Below are positions 10,495 through 20,001 of a DNA stretch of 64,000 bases, in pieces (within the stretch, counting starts at the first letter, position 1; each line of letters opens with the position of its first letter). Origin of the DNA: Euglena gracilis (Eukaryota; Euglenida; Euglenophyceae; Euglenales); NCBI GenBank assembly GCA_039621445.1, contig CP154955.1, positions 31,514,542 to 31,578,541 on the forward strand. Direction: 5' to 3'. Under the pieces are notes generated by a model, which was given only the letters and a program-made list of their open reading frames with translations, made no database searches and was not told where the DNA came from. The translations under genes and the position numbers were made by a program.

Positions 10495-11609
10495 CTGCTG
10501 GCTGGTCCTCGGTGTAGACGCGGAGCATGAGCTGGTACATCTCCTCGAGGCTGCGGAATACGTAGCGGTTGCCGGAGTAGGGGACGGTGGTGCCGTTGCA
10601 CAGGCCGACGAGCTGGTTGATGAGCTTCTTGGGGATGGCGGCGTCCGCGGGGTCCTGGAGTCCCGGGTGTTTGTAGACGGTGTCGATGAGGTTGACGAAG
10701 GCGGTGACCAGGGCCGTGCCGAAGTTGGACTGGCGGCGGGCGTGGGTGGTGCACACGAGCTCCACGTCGGCGTGGGTGAGGAGGCCGCGGTGGAGGAGGG
10801 CGCGGAGCATGCGGTGGCTCATGGTGCGCTTCTCCGCGTCGGGGGCGAAGCAGGGGAGGCGCTCCCAGTCGGCGTGGGTTCCGCGGGTTTGCCGCTCGTC
10901 GGCGGAGGGGATGCGGACGAGGTAGTGCCCGATGGGGATCGCGGCGTGTTCGACGGGGTCGAAGGGGACCACGCGGTTGGTGAGGTCGTGGATGGGGAAC
11001 TCGTCCCGGTCCGCGTGCATGGCGAGGAGGGTGGCCGTGTAGCTGCGGATGAGGTCCACGCGCCGGCGCTGGTTCTCGGGGATGAGCTCGGCGGGGGGCG
11101 CGTCATCCCGCTCGGGGAGGGCGTAGGGCGGGTGGAAGGTCTTCTGGAGGAGCTTGGGGCGGTGGTAGGGGTGGTGGTTGTCGAGGAGGCGCTGGAGGTT
11201 GGGGGGGTACTGCGACAGACAGTCCCATAGGCTGGTGCCGAACCGGCCGATCCGCGACAGTTCCCTGTACAGCATGCGCCAGGCGTAGGAGGCGATGCCC
11301 ACGGGGCGGAAGGGCTCCTTGGGGTACAACAGGGTGTGCAGCTTGAGGAGGTGGTGGATGTCCGGGATGGCCACCCACACGACGTTCTTGATGCGGAGCT
11401 GTTTGCAGTGGCCGTTGAAGCTGCGCGCGGCGGTGGTGGCGTCCCAGGCGAGGATGCGGGTGCAGTAGTGGTAGAGGAACTCGACGTCGGGCTCATCGGT
11501 GCAGATGTAGAAGTGGATGAGGTGGACGTGGGGCCCCTCCTGGTAGTCGGGGCGGAGCTTGGCGCGGACGAGGGTCTGGTCGTCGGCCTTGGTGAAGAAG
11601 TGGAAGCGG
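10495..11609 (-). pseudogene. family B DNA polymerase, palm part (virus; 3' part of a gene split by hAT)
   Basis: This is the downstream portion of the viral replicative polymerase, which would copy the viral genome in the infected cell. Reading from 11601 down, a FNGHCKQLRIKN stretch and a PDIHHLL stretch match the pre-palm region of protein-primed-type PolBs. VDLIRSYTATLL (about 10990-11060) fits motif A (D-x2-S-Y). PKKLINQLVGLCNG (about 10595-10640) fits motif B (K-x3-N-x2-x-G). Motif C (the D-T-D box) is missing, because viral sequence stops near 10495 where C-rich repeat DNA begins. The gene is therefore broken by the hAT insertion upstream and truncated downstream. It is clearly GC-richer than its flanks. 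Family identity rests on motif recognition by eye. Confidence 0.65.
11602..11609. repeat. hAT target-site duplication, left copy
   Basis: GGAAGCGG, identical to 14171-14178. Confidence 0.9.
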
Positions 11610-14170
11610 CAGGGTTCGGCGTTTTTTTCCGTTTCGAATAATTCGAATTTTTCAAGGTTGAATTATTCGAATTTTTCGTGAGGAAAATTTCCAAAAATTC
11701 CACAGGGTGAAGCACTGCACGGGGAGTCAGGGCTCTTGCCCAGTGGCTACAGTCCATCCCATGCCCACGGCATGGCCAAGGTATTCCACGCCAAAAAAAT
11801 CTCTTTCTTTAGGCGTGCTTCAGAAAGGTTTTCCCTCCCATCCAGGGAAAATCCCGCCAGTGACGACGGCAGGGGAATTTTTTTTTACCCCCCACCCCAC
11901 CCCGCACTTGCCGAAGCCCGCCCACTTTTTAAACGTACAAAAAAAAAACGACCCGTAGAGGGAAAAAAATTTCCAAGCCACCCCCAGCCGTTGAAGGCCC
12001 CCCCGATAAAACGGACAAAAAAAACAACACCCCCTTCTCGCACAAGCCCCCCCCCCCAGGCCACCCCACCCGTAGAAGCCAAAACCCCCTGTACCAAACC
12101 CTCTCAACATCAGCTGAACTTGCAGGCAGACTGACAACTTTGGCGGCAAAAGGGTGTGGACAGAGTTTTTTCTAAAATGGAAAAAATCCTCTTTTTTAAA
12201 TTTTTGATGAAATATTTAAAAAAAATGGAAAAATGGTGGGGAAATGGTTTAAAAAAATCTCTGGCCAGATTTTGGTGTCGTTGTACAACGACCACCAAGT
12301 TTGTGCTGTGTCATCTTCTGCTGGAAAGCCATCAGTTACGTGGAACTTTTCCCAAACACAAAATCAAAAAAAGTTCCACGAATGCTGAAGGTGCCTTTTT
12401 GTTCAACAAACTCCAAAATATCAGAGACTGAGGGGGGTGCTGAGCCGTCCCCCAGAACCTTCCAACCTTCAGATATGATGAACTTTATTGTTTTCCTTAT
12501 TCTTGCAGTGGTCAAAGATTGGCCACGGTACTTAGGGTGTAAAAGGTTTGAAGCCAAGGCCCACTCGTGGAAAAACATCTGGTCCCTGTTTTCGCAGTAC
12601 GTCTTCACTTTTTGCCGCTCAGCTTCAGGCAAGTCTGCTGCCACGTTCTCCAGGTGTCCCCGAACTTCAATGTACTTTTCCAGGGCCACCCCCAGTGTCA
12701 TGTCAGAGCCTTGCACAACCTTCAGGAATATACTCAAGTCCTTTGTCACATTGAGCAACCTTCCAAATTCACACCAAACATGGTTTTGCCAAACCTGAAA
12801 GGAAAAGATATGAATAAAAATTTCTGTGGGGGGTGCACACCCATCCAAGAGTATCCCATTCATCATTGCGAAAATTATCAGTGGCCAGAGCATTCAGCGC
12901 ATGTGAAATTGTCAGCCGGTTCTTCACCACACTTTCCAGCATAGCAATTTCAGATCCCCATCTGGTTCTAGCTGCCTGCGTCAACCTGGTGGCTTCTTCA
13001 CCATTGTTTTGCCGCCGTTTCAGTGCTTCCAAATATTTTACTCTGAAAAAATAATTTGGGGTAATGACATTGGGGGAATAAAAATACCTGGGCTGCCGAT
13101 GATTACGAAAGAAAACTTCCAGCGAACTGGCACGAGAGAACAAGCTCGGCCAGACAGTTGAAATGTCCTTGCAAAGCAGTTCACCAGAATGGGCCAGACA
13201 ATTTAATCCGATGATTCCAAATTCTTCCTCCATCTTCTTGAGTGCCGCTTTCATGTTGCTGGCATTGTCGGCAACACATGATATCACCTTCACTTCCACA
13301 GCTTGCAACCGTTCCACCACAGACTGCAAAAGAAAGGGGACAAAAGACCCACACACAAGGAAACTCAGACCTTCAGTAACAGAAAGATATTGTCCGCTGT
13401 CGTACGTTCATTGAATCTTTCAAAATGAACCAAAAGAGGCTTTTTGCCTCGCACCACATTGTACACCGTAATGGCCATGACTTCACAATGATCATTGTCT
13501 TCCCAGCCATCAATTGCCAAATGGCACTCTTGCCATTGGCTGACTTCAGCATCCACCTTGTGACTCATTTGGGCATGCAATTCATCTTGCCTTCGGGCGA
13601 GAGTCCGTGCAGAGGGAACCTTGAAGTCTTTCCTGAGACTTGCACAGAATCTCTGAAACTTTTGGCTCTCCAGGGAGTTGAACGACAGCCCGGATGTGAC
13701 CTGATAAGACAAACACCCCCAGGGTTTGGCTTTGAAAAGAAATAGGACCTGGAACAGTGCAAGGTATTTTTCTGCACGGGCCTGCTCTTCACTGCTGAAC
13801 ACTCTGTCTCCAAAACGATCCATTTGAGGTTGGAACTGAATGGGGGCCTTGCTTCCGGGGACTGAACCTTGGTGACAGTTTCCATCCAGGATGTCCTTGT
13901 GATGTTTCACCATATGCTCCTGCATCCGGCTGGCATTGTCCAACAGCTCGTGGCTACAATACCTGCACCTTTTCCTCTTAGAATTGTCCGCAGAGTCCAC
14001 AAAATGCAAGTCTCTCACAGCTGCTTTGCGTCGGCCACCAAGCATTGTGATAAATTAGGAACCTCCGAATTCGCGTTCCGCGATTTTTGAAAAATTCGAA
14101 TTTTTCGAATTTTTCGAATTTTTCAATTGAAATGAAAAATTCCTAAAATTTCGAAATTTGCCGAACCTTG
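11610..14170 (-). mobile_element. hAT-superfamily DNA transposon inserted in the viral polymerase gene
   Basis: The termini are CAGGGTTCGGC on the left and, inverted, CAAGGTTCGGC on the right. They are flanked by perfect 8-bp duplications GGAAGCGG, the length typical of hAT elements. The ends also contain repeated AATTCGAATTTTTC units. The single gene inside runs on the minus strand. The polymerase frame is resumed directly across the site when the element and one duplication are disregarded, so the insertion post-dates viral integration or assembled with it. The 11640-12080 interval is C/A-rich with no further domain. Confidence 0.9.
12090..14045 (-). CDS. hAT transposase with BED-type zinc finger and tiny introns
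   Basis: The start is the ATG at 14045. A CRYC...H...H BED-like finger lies in the first 70 residues. Then come DGWEDNDHCEVMAITVYNV (start of the RNase H-like core) and CVADNASNMKAAL (core continuation with catalytic-type Asp). Near 12095-12150 is the SLPASSADVERVW stretch that marks the C-terminal dimerisation region. Reading requires removal of GT-AG introns at 13324-13370 (47 bp), 13043-13087 (45 bp) and 12795-12840 (46 bp). A fourth of about 59 bp near 12330 and one more near 12180 are likely. Downstream of the dimerisation motif the frame dissolves into G-rich sequence, so the C-terminus may be damaged. It would cut and paste the element by acting on its terminal repeats. Confidence 0.75.
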
Positions 14171-14178
14171 GGAAGCGG
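14171..14178. repeat. hAT target-site duplication, right copy
   Basis: GGAAGCGG, identical to 11602-11609. Confidence 0.9.
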
Positions 14179-15407
14179 TCCGTGTCCGTCACCAGGGGGT
14201 ACTGGGGCGCCTGCGACCGGCGGTTGCCGCCGCCCCCCACGCGGTCGACGCCCGACCGGACCGACTGCACGTCGTCGAAGTCGTCCTCGCGCTCGTCCAC
14301 CTCCCAGTCGATCGGGGCGTCGGGTCCGGCGACGGCCTCCGCGTCCCGCTGCGCAGCCGGGGTGGTGTCCGGGTGAAGGACGCGGTCCAGGGAGCGCATG
14401 CGCTTGCGACGGTTGGGGGTGGTCTCCGTCTCGTGTCCGTTGTGGAGACCGGCCGAGCCGTCCATCATGTGGTAGCCGGTGAAGCGACGTCGTCCGAGGC
14501 GGTGGGCGGCCGAGTTCATGATACTTTTGACGACCTCCTTGTCGGTGAAGGGGATGACGTGATCGCCCACGACGGTGTAGGCGACGGTGCGGAAGTCCTT
14601 GCGGGGCTTCTCCGGGATATGCAGGAGGATGATGCCCCGCGTGATGTCGAGGGCGGCGTGGCCGTAGCGGAAGGCCTCGGCATGCGCCTGGATGTCCGCC
14701 GGGCAGAGGCCGTCGGTGAGTGTCCCCACGCCGTGGCCGTTGGCGTTCAGCCACTCGTTGACCACGGCGGGCTCGAACATCCGATTGGGCATTGCACGGC
14801 CGCGCTCCGAGGGGGGGTTGCGCTCCCGCAGCATCTCGTAGGCGCACATGCGGTTGCACTCGTGGGCCGCGATCTCGTCGGGGATGAGGCGCATCAGCGT
14901 CGGCACGTCCACCCCCTGGATGTGGTAGCGGAAGGAGCGGTGCTTGGGGCGGATGTCGTCGAGGTAGCCGAAGCACTTGCGTTTGGCGAAGTAGTCCTTC
15001 TGGCGCCGCAGGATGGTGTCCCGGTCGGCGTCGGAGCCGCGGGCGAGGATGCGGAAGACGTCCTCGTTGGTGAGCACCTGCTGGGAGCCGTTCCACACCG
15101 CCACGGGCTCCTGGGTGGCGGGGTCGCAGTAGAGGTCGGGGAGGTTGTCGCGGGCGTACATCCCGAAGGCGGCGAAGTTGGTTTTGAGCTCGGTGCGGAT
15201 GACCTCCTCCACCCGCTCCTGCTCGTTGGGGCTGCCCGGGGGTACGTCCACCACGGCCCGGAACGTGCGCCACGAGGTGGTCGACGCCGGGTCGGAGGGC
15301 GCGTTGCGAACCATGACGCTGAACTGTACCAACTGGGAGCCCGCGCCGAGGCGCAGGTCGCCCACGCGGTACTGCTGGCTGTCGCGGTTCCGCTTGATGA
15401 GTTTCAT
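14171..15407 (-). pseudogene. family B DNA polymerase, N-terminal part (virus; 5' part of a gene split by hAT)
   Basis: The start is the ATG at 15407. About 410 residues are open until the hAT element. The N-terminal 330 residues include VNEWLNANGHGVGTL, ALDITRGIILLHIPEKP and VVGDHVIPFTDKEVVKSI. This arrangement (a C/N-rich segment, a conserved G-x-G turn and an H-x-x-P block) recalls the N-terminal region of PolBs of polinton-like viruses and virophages. An acidic, probably disordered linker of about 60 residues precedes the insertion point. The upstream region lacks the GTTGGATCC motif seen at most other viral genes. The first gene after the polymerase on this strand lies upstream at 15671-16169, separated by 263 bp. 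Confidence 0.6.
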
Positions 15408-15463
15408 GCTGTGGCGGGTTGGTCACAAGAGATCTATGCGAGAACGGCGAAATTGATTTTTTT

Positions 15464-15480
15464 TGTTTGTATATTATTCC
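15464..15480 (-). promoter_or_regulatory. TATA-like AT-rich leader of the polymerase gene
   Basis: On the minus strand AATAATATACAAAC followed by an A run lies about 60-70 bp before the polymerase ATG, in an otherwise GC-rich block. It is the only AT-rich gap between viral genes on this side and may be an early-type promoter. The remaining intergenic DNA to 15670 holds nothing recognisable. Confidence 0.35.
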
Positions 15481-15670
15481 CCCGACATCCCAATCCCAAT
15501 TCCCTCCCAAACCCCTGTAACAACCATTGTGACCCATCCATCCTTCCATCAACACGAAGAGGCGAGGCACGAAGCAACGGCGGGGAATCTCTCAGTGCCC
15601 AACGGGCGGCGGTTCAGTCTCGAGTGTCCGGGGAGCGGGGGCGGAGTGTACAGCGACGCAGCGGAGCGGG

Positions 15671-16169
15671 TCAGGGAAGCGGCGGGGCGAAGCGTTGGCT
15701 GCGACGGTACAGGAAGGGTTCGACGTAGGTGCCGCGGATCCACTGCATCCGGCGAAGCCAATTGCGGACGTGGAACCAGCACGCGCGGGTCAGATGCCAG
15801 GGGTGGTGCGCATCAGGTCTCGTCGAAGAGCCAATGGCGTCGTCCCCCGAGGGCGGGGACGCTCCGAAGGACGTTGGGCGCACCGTCGAACGCGGAGCGG
15901 GCGGACAGCGGGAGAAGGGGCGTCGCACTCCGGTTGAACGACCCGATGACATCCTTGGCATAGCCGGTGTGGTGCATGCGGGTGATGGCCGATCGGTCCC
16001 CGATGATGTGCCGGTGCGGGTTGTTGGTGTACGGCCGCCACACCACGGGGTAGCGGGGACGGCGGGCGCCGGTCCAGTTGCCGATGTTGGCCCGGCGCTT
16101 CCACGGGATGGTGGTCGCGTCGTAGGGCTTGAATCGCTCACTGCGGACCGCGGGTCCGTCGACGTCCAT
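15671..16169 (-). pseudogene. small viral protein, unknown, one frameshift
   Basis: The start is the ATG at 16169, placed 13 nt after a GTAGGATAC variant of the viral start-site motif. The first 118 residues are basic and Arg/Tyr rich and end at a TGA at 15813. In the next frame a natural-looking tail follows at once (Trp/Arg-rich, with FHVRNWLRRMQWIRG) and ends at 15671. The overall length is 3n+1, consistent with one inserted base near 15815-15830. Without the shift the product would be about 165 residues. No family is recognised; the location in the virion gene cluster suggests a structural or packaging role. Confidence 0.5.
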
Positions 16170-16173
16170 CGTA

Positions 16174-16182
16174 GTATCCTAC
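16174..16182 (-). promoter_or_regulatory. viral start-site motif, variant GTAGGATAC
   Basis: Lies 13 nt before the ATG at 16169. Confidence 0.5.
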
Positions 16183-16193
16183 AGCGGTGGCGG

Positions 16194-16522
16194 TCAGAGG
16201 ACGCGCTCGGTGATGCCAGGTAGTGACCGAACAGCCGGGTGGGGATGCCCACGGCCTCCAGCCAGTGCTGGATCTCCTTCAGCGTGGCGAACTGCATCCC
16301 GTACCGCAGGCACTGGACGATCACCGGGTCCCGGGCCATCATCAGCGGCACGGGGTAGAAGAAGCTGGTGAAGTTGGTGGCGTCCGAGATGTACAGCATG
16401 ATGGTCAGGTAGGCCGCCTCGTCGGCCATGCGGACGATCCACCCGCCCGGCCGGGTGGCCGCGGCGCCCGCGGGGTCGCCGAGCGGGATCATTTCGGGGT
16501 TGAACGCGGCGGACATCGACAT
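16194..16522 (-). pseudogene. small viral hydrophobic protein, one frameshift
   Basis: The start is the ATG at 16522. About 100 residues read well (MADEAAYLTIMLYISD, FTSFFYPVPLMMARDP), with a moderately hydrophobic middle. The frame then needs a one-base correction near 16220-16230 to reach the TGA at 16194; the interval length is 3n+2. The nearest start-site motif is 80-90 nt upstream, inside the end of the preceding gene, whose stop lies 4 bp before this ATG. Function unknown. Confidence 0.45.
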
Positions 16523-16525
16523 GAT

Positions 16526-16801
16526 TCACCGGAGGTCGGGTTGGGGGGTGTACCGGACGGTGGCGAGCTCCAACGGCGGTGGGTTGGCGGGGCGGTACAA
16601 AAAGGATCCAACACCCGGGGTGTGCGGCGGGGGATGCGGCGGTGGTGGCGGGGGTGGGGGGGTTTGTCGGTACGGGGGCAACTGGGGGGCGTGCACCACG
16701 CGCTGCTGCCACCGGGAGTCCATCCGCATCCGGTAGAGCATCAGGCCCATCTTGGCGGCGTCGTCCAGCCAGTGTTCCAGTTGGTTGGGTGGGGGTTGCA
16801 T
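16526..16801 (-). CDS. small proline-rich viral protein
   Basis: The start is taken at the ATG at 16801, which overlaps a GTTGGATGC form of the viral motif. The product is 91 residues, with a helical head (NQLEHWLDDAAKMGLMLYRM) and a run of eight prolines plus PHPPPH in the middle. Longer upstream readings in the same frame cross the neighbouring gene and are less likely. Spacing to both neighbours is under 15 bp. Unknown function; small Pro-rich proteins are common among virion components, but that is only context. Confidence 0.5.
   Translation of the reverse strand: MQPPPNQLEHWLDDAAKMGLMLYRMRMDSRWQQRVVHAPQLPPYRQTPPPPPPPPHPPPHTPGVGSFLYRPANPPPLELATVRYTPQPDLR
16604..16612 (-). promoter_or_regulatory. 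viral start-site motif GTTGGATCC
   Basis: Followed by a T5 run; about 90 nt before the ATG at 16522, within the preceding gene. Confidence 0.6.
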
Positions 16802-16806
16802 CCAAC
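16798..16806 (-). promoter_or_regulatory. viral start-site motif, variant GTTGGATGC
   Basis: Overlaps the ATG at 16801. Confidence 0.5.
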
Positions 16807-16814
16807 GGGTTGTG

Positions 16815-17753
16815 TTACACCTCTGGCATGGCCAGTATGGTGATTGTTCCCGGGTACCGGGCCATCGGATCGTAGAATGAAAGCTCCGGTACGTACGGGT
16901 TGGCGGCATCCGCGTTGGTGATCAGTGTGCCCCGGCACTCGATGTGGAAACCGCCACCGGGTTCCAACGGAAACGTAGCGTTGGACGACAGACTAGACCC
17001 GTTGCCGTCGTCGTGTTGATGATAGTGGTAAGCGTAGCCCACCACCCTCCGCAATGCGGTCGTGTCTTACGGATAGAAGTACAACAGCGCGGCGCGATAC
17101 CCGTCGCCTGTTGGTTGGAACGAGAGCGTCCATTGGACGATCACGATCATCCTCGATTTCGTCCCGTTGGAGAAATTTGGACTCCCCGAGTTGTCGTGGA
17201 CGAGTCCCGTGCCGTTTTCCAACAACCGCCATTGCACACCGAATCCACCCTGACCGGAATTGACGCCGTAGGCCATGCGGATTTCGCGCCCCCCACCCAC
17301 CTGGTTGGTGGGCAGGGACGCCACGGTGTCCGAGAGCGCCTTCAGGGCGGTCTGCGTGGCGTAGGTGGATGTGGCATCCGCTTTGGTCAGGAAATTTCCC
17401 AGTGCATTGCTGACCGCTCCCGACAATGCCTCCAGGGCGGTCTTGGTGGCGTAGGTGGCCGCCGCCTCCGTTTTGGTCAGAAAACCGCCCAGACTGTTGC
17501 TCACCGTGGTCACGGTGCCCGACAGCGCCTCCAGGGCGGATTTGGTGGCGTAGGTGGCCGCGGCGGCGGCCGCCGTGAGGTAGTCCGCCAGCCGCGCGGT
17601 GACGGCCGCGGTCGTGGCGTAGGCCGAGAGGTCCACCGCCAGGGGCGCCGTCCCCGACGTGCTGAGGGTGGTGACCGACGTCTGCAACTGCGCGACCTGC
17701 CGCCGCACCTCGTCCATGGCCGCCGTGTCCACGAAGTATCCAACACCGTACAT
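16815..17753 (-). pseudogene. viral fibre-like protein with repeats, one in-frame stop
   Basis: Two ATGs are possible: 17753, and 17717, which is 27 nt after the start-site motif and is preferred. An N-terminal coiled coil (RRQVAQLQTSVTTL) leads into three copies of a unit of about 30 residues containing YATKxALEALSG and GxFLTK. Such repeats are typical of trimeric viral or phage fibres. A beta-rich, Gly/Asn-rich C-terminal head follows (from about 17280), with GDGYRAALLYFYP. A TAA at 17067 stops the reading, but the same frame continues as beta-rich sequence to a TAG at 16815, so I read one nonsense change in a fibre of about 300 residues. It would be a receptor-binding or decoration spike on the virion. 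A C1q-like head is possible but unproven. Confidence 0.6.
17737..17744 (-). promoter_or_regulatory. viral start-site motif GTTGGATA
   Basis: Lies between the two candidate ATGs of the fibre-like gene (17753 and 17717). Confidence 0.6.
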
Positions 17754-17757
17754 TTTT

Positions 17758-18471
17758 TTAAAACGCCCAGTAGAAGAAACCGGGCATGTCCTTGGCCCAG
17801 CACGTCACGAAGGCCATTTCCCCCACGGCAAGGGAATCCGTCTGTGCGCCGCCGATGTAGTTCCGCGGAGTTCTTGCCCGAGGTCCCCGCCGGCAGGGCG
17901 ATGTTCCAGGCGCTGCCCCCGATGTTGCAGATCAGCGTCCACGCCCCGCTGGGCGCGGCGTCGTTGCCCCAGTTGGCGGGGGCGAAGGGGAACTGGTTCG
18001 GCACGCGGTCCGTCCAGAAGTTGGCGAGGGCCATGGTGGTCCCGCCCGACGTGGGCGCCCCGAGGGTCAGGGTGCCCCGGTCCCCGTTGAGCATGATCCA
18101 GCTCTGCCACGCGGTGGCGTCCATGGTGGCCGAGCTGCTGAGCACGGCCACGGGCCGCGTCAGGCCCGCCCCCAGGATCCACCCCTTCACGGTGTTGGCG
18201 GTCGGTTGGTTGCTGCTACCGCTGCTGAGCTGACCCACCTGGCTGGAAAGTTGGCTGACCTGGCTGCTGAGCTGACCGAGTTGGGTGCTGAGTTGGCTCT
18301 GCTGGGTGGCAAACTGATTCACCTGGGTTTGCAGGGTCGCGACGGTCGCGTTCACCGGACCCAGGTCCACGGACCGCCCCCCGTTGTGCCGCCGCTCGCC
18401 AGGACGCGCAGCCGTTGCAGCAGGTCCGCGGTGAATACCGCCGACAGTGGGTCCCGGTTGTAGTCCGCCAT
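17758..18471 (-). pseudogene. second viral fibre-like protein, two compensating frameshifts
   Basis: The start is the ATG at 18471, 30 nt after a GTTGGATC motif; the stop TAA at 17758 is 4 bp before the next gene's first ATG. A first frame gives about 30 residues up to a GGGGGGC run near 18380. A second frame carries a Gln/Ser-rich coiled coil of heptads (QLSTQLGQLSSQVSQL) and a beta-rich head (AWTLICNIGGSAWNIALP). A third frame, from about 17875, gives YIGGAQTDSL and a C-terminus ending FFYWAF. The total length is divisible by three, so the two slips cancel. Coiled-coil stalk plus a Gly/Ser/Trp head suggests another virion fibre, adjacent to the first. Confidence 0.55.
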
Positions 18472-18493
18472 ATGCCAAAACAAAAAGAAAAAA

Positions 18494-18501
18494 GATCCAA
18501 C
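18494..18501 (-). promoter_or_regulatory. viral start-site motif GTTGGATC
   Basis: Followed by a T6 run; 30 nt before the ATG at 18471. Confidence 0.65.
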
Positions 18502-18504
18502 AAC

Positions 18505-19092
18505 TCAGGCGAGAGGTCGCAGACTGAAGTCGCAGAGCACCCGCAGGATGCGGTAGTCCGGGACGTACCAATTGTTGGTGGGGCTGTTGGTGACGGAGGA
18601 ACCCCCCTGCAGCAGCGGCCAGAACAGGTGGATGCCCAGTTCGGGGTCGCCCCCGGCGAGGAGGTCCGTGGCCACGGGCAGGTCGCGCAGGGGGCGGTAG
18701 GTGCGGCACCAGTAGTCCTCGCTCCCGCTGAGGGCCGGCGTACAGAACAGGGCGGTGCTGTACACGAGGCTGCGGTGCACCCCCCCGTCGCCGAGCGCGG
18801 GGCTGGAGTAGAGGACGCAGCGCATCCCAGGATCCGTGCGCACGTACAGCGCGAAGGTCTCCGCCCGCCAGTTGCGGTCCGCGGAGTCCCCCGGGGCGAA
18901 CTCGCCGGGCTGGATGTCGACGGAGGGCCGGAACTGGACGTGCACCTGGTCGAGGTGCAGACTCTGCCCCAAGAGCCCCCCGTCCGCGAGGACGCCCGCG
19001 GGCTGCAGGGAGTCGCGGAGGTTCAGCCGGAAGGACGACATGGGCTTCGTCTTGGTGGCGGCGTCGTTCACCCACATGGCGGAGAACTTCAT
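18505..19092 (-). CDS. viral virion-like protein, possible minor capsid (penton-like)
   Basis: An intact frame of 195 residues starting 15 nt after a GTTGGATCC motif and ending in a TGA at 18505. The sequence alternates short hydrophobic strands with turns and lacks membrane segments or coiled coils (FALYVRTDPGMRCVLYSS, YRILRVLCDFSLRPL), as expected of a compact beta-sandwich. It sits between the fibre genes and the capsid-side genes. In polinton-like viruses the minor capsid protein has a single jelly roll of comparable or slightly larger size, so that role is a guess from context. It is one of the few undamaged viral frames. Confidence 0.45.
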   Translation of the reverse strand: MKFSAMWVNDAATKTKPMSSFRLNLRDSLQPAGVLADGGLLGQSLHLDQVHVQFRPSVDIQPGEFAPGDSADRNWRAETFALYVRTDPGMRCVLYSSPALGDGGVHRSLVYSTALFCTPALSGSEDYWCRTYRPLRDLPVATDLLAGGDPELGIHLFWPLLQGGSSVTNSPTNNWYVPDYRILRVLCDFSLRPLA

Positions 19093-19098
19093 GGCGAG

Positions 19099-19107
19099 GG
19101 ATCCAAC
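19099..19107 (-). promoter_or_regulatory. viral start-site motif GTTGGATCC
   Basis: Lies 15 nt before the ATG at 19092. Confidence 0.7.
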
Positions 19108-19116
19108 GTCGTGTTG

Positions 19117-19428
19117 TTACACGTTCGGCATGAGGGCTAAAGCCTGTTGCTGGGTGTATGCCTGGGCCTGGGCTTGGGCCTGGGCCTGGGTCTGGGCCTG
19201 GGCCTGTGCGTACGCCTGTGCCTCCGCCTGTTTTTGTAGTGCCTGTGCCGCCATGGCGGCCTCTGCCGCCGCTGCGGCCTCCGCCGCCTTGCTCCGGGTC
19301 CGCATGTTCGTGCCCGGTCGGTTGGAGTCTGCGAAGCTCTGGGACATCGGTTTTACACGGGCGGCGGTCTGTATGTTTTGGGCATCCACCCGAAGGGCCA
19401 TTGGGGGGGGGCTCGTAGATGCTTCCAT
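19117..19428 (-). CDS. viral Ala/Gln-repeat protein, 103 residues
   Basis: The start is the ATG at 19428. The first half is mixed and basic, then an Ala-rich helix (SKAAEAAAAAEAAMAAQAL) and a run of AQAQ dipeptides encoded by a GCCTGG-type hexanucleotide repeat at about 19150-19225. The frame stays open for about 20 codons upstream of the ATG, so this may be the 3' part of a longer gene cut by the large insertion that begins near 19440. The truncated gene at 44898-45563, on the other side of that insertion and on the same strand, is the natural candidate for its 5' part. Function unknown. Confidence 0.4.
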   Translation of the reverse strand: MEASTSPPPMALRVDAQNIQTAARVKPMSQSFADSNRPGTNMRTRSKAAEAAAAAEAAMAAQALQKQAEAQAYAQAQAQTQAQAQAQAQAYTQQQALALMPNV

Positions 19429-19720
19429 CCAGAGCTTCTTGGTATATGCCAGTCCTGGGTGCTTCCACCCAAGACTATTTAGCGGTTTCCGCTACCAGTG
19501 TAATATGTGTGTCAGTGTATCCCCAATGTGAGAGCTCATGAAGGCGCTTACCTTCTATGGGTCCTGGTAATGCCGTTTCGGCATGAATCATTCACCAGAT
19601 TACGGCTCATACCGTTGTGTACTGTCATTTTGACATATACCACTGGCTTTGGTTGCTAAGTGTTGTCGGACATCCCTGCGACACAACGTTTTCCTGTGCC
19701 GCTTCCGGTTCTGCCATCCT
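19429..19720. other. junction sequence of unknown origin
   Basis: Non-coding sequence with small hairpins (TGGGTGCTTCCACCCA, AGCGGTTTCCGCT, ATGCCGTTTCGGCAT). It marks where the viral block gives way to the repeat-rich insertion. No terminal repeat could be matched to the other side. Confidence 0.4.
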
Positions 19721-19721
19721 A

Positions 19722-19820
19722 CTGCTGTTGCTGCTGCCGTCCTGCTGTTCTGGTGCTGCTGCTGCTGCTGTCTGCTGCTGCTGCGGCTGCTGCTGCCTGC
19801 TACTGCTGCGGCTGCTGCTG

Positions 19821-19865
<45 letters not shown>

Positions 19866-19927
19866 TGCTGCTGCTACTGCTGCCGGCTGCTGCTGCTGCT
19901 GCTGCTGCCGCCTGCTGTCGCTGCTGC

Positions 19928-20001
<74 letters not shown>

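Noticed and set aside
10382-11641. Long plus-strand Val/Gly/Glu-rich readings opposite the polymerase (also 14373-15728, 45815-46420, 47258-48220 and 47932-48729)
   Set aside because: They are antisense shadows in GC-rich coding DNA: repetitive Val-Glu-Gly composition, no domains, and the opposite strand has the start-site motif and sensible proteins.
17510-19468. A 652-residue minus-strand reading spanning several viral genes
   Set aside because: It crosses three motif-defined genes in the wrong frame for most of its length. Only its middle third coincides with a real frame (second fibre gene).
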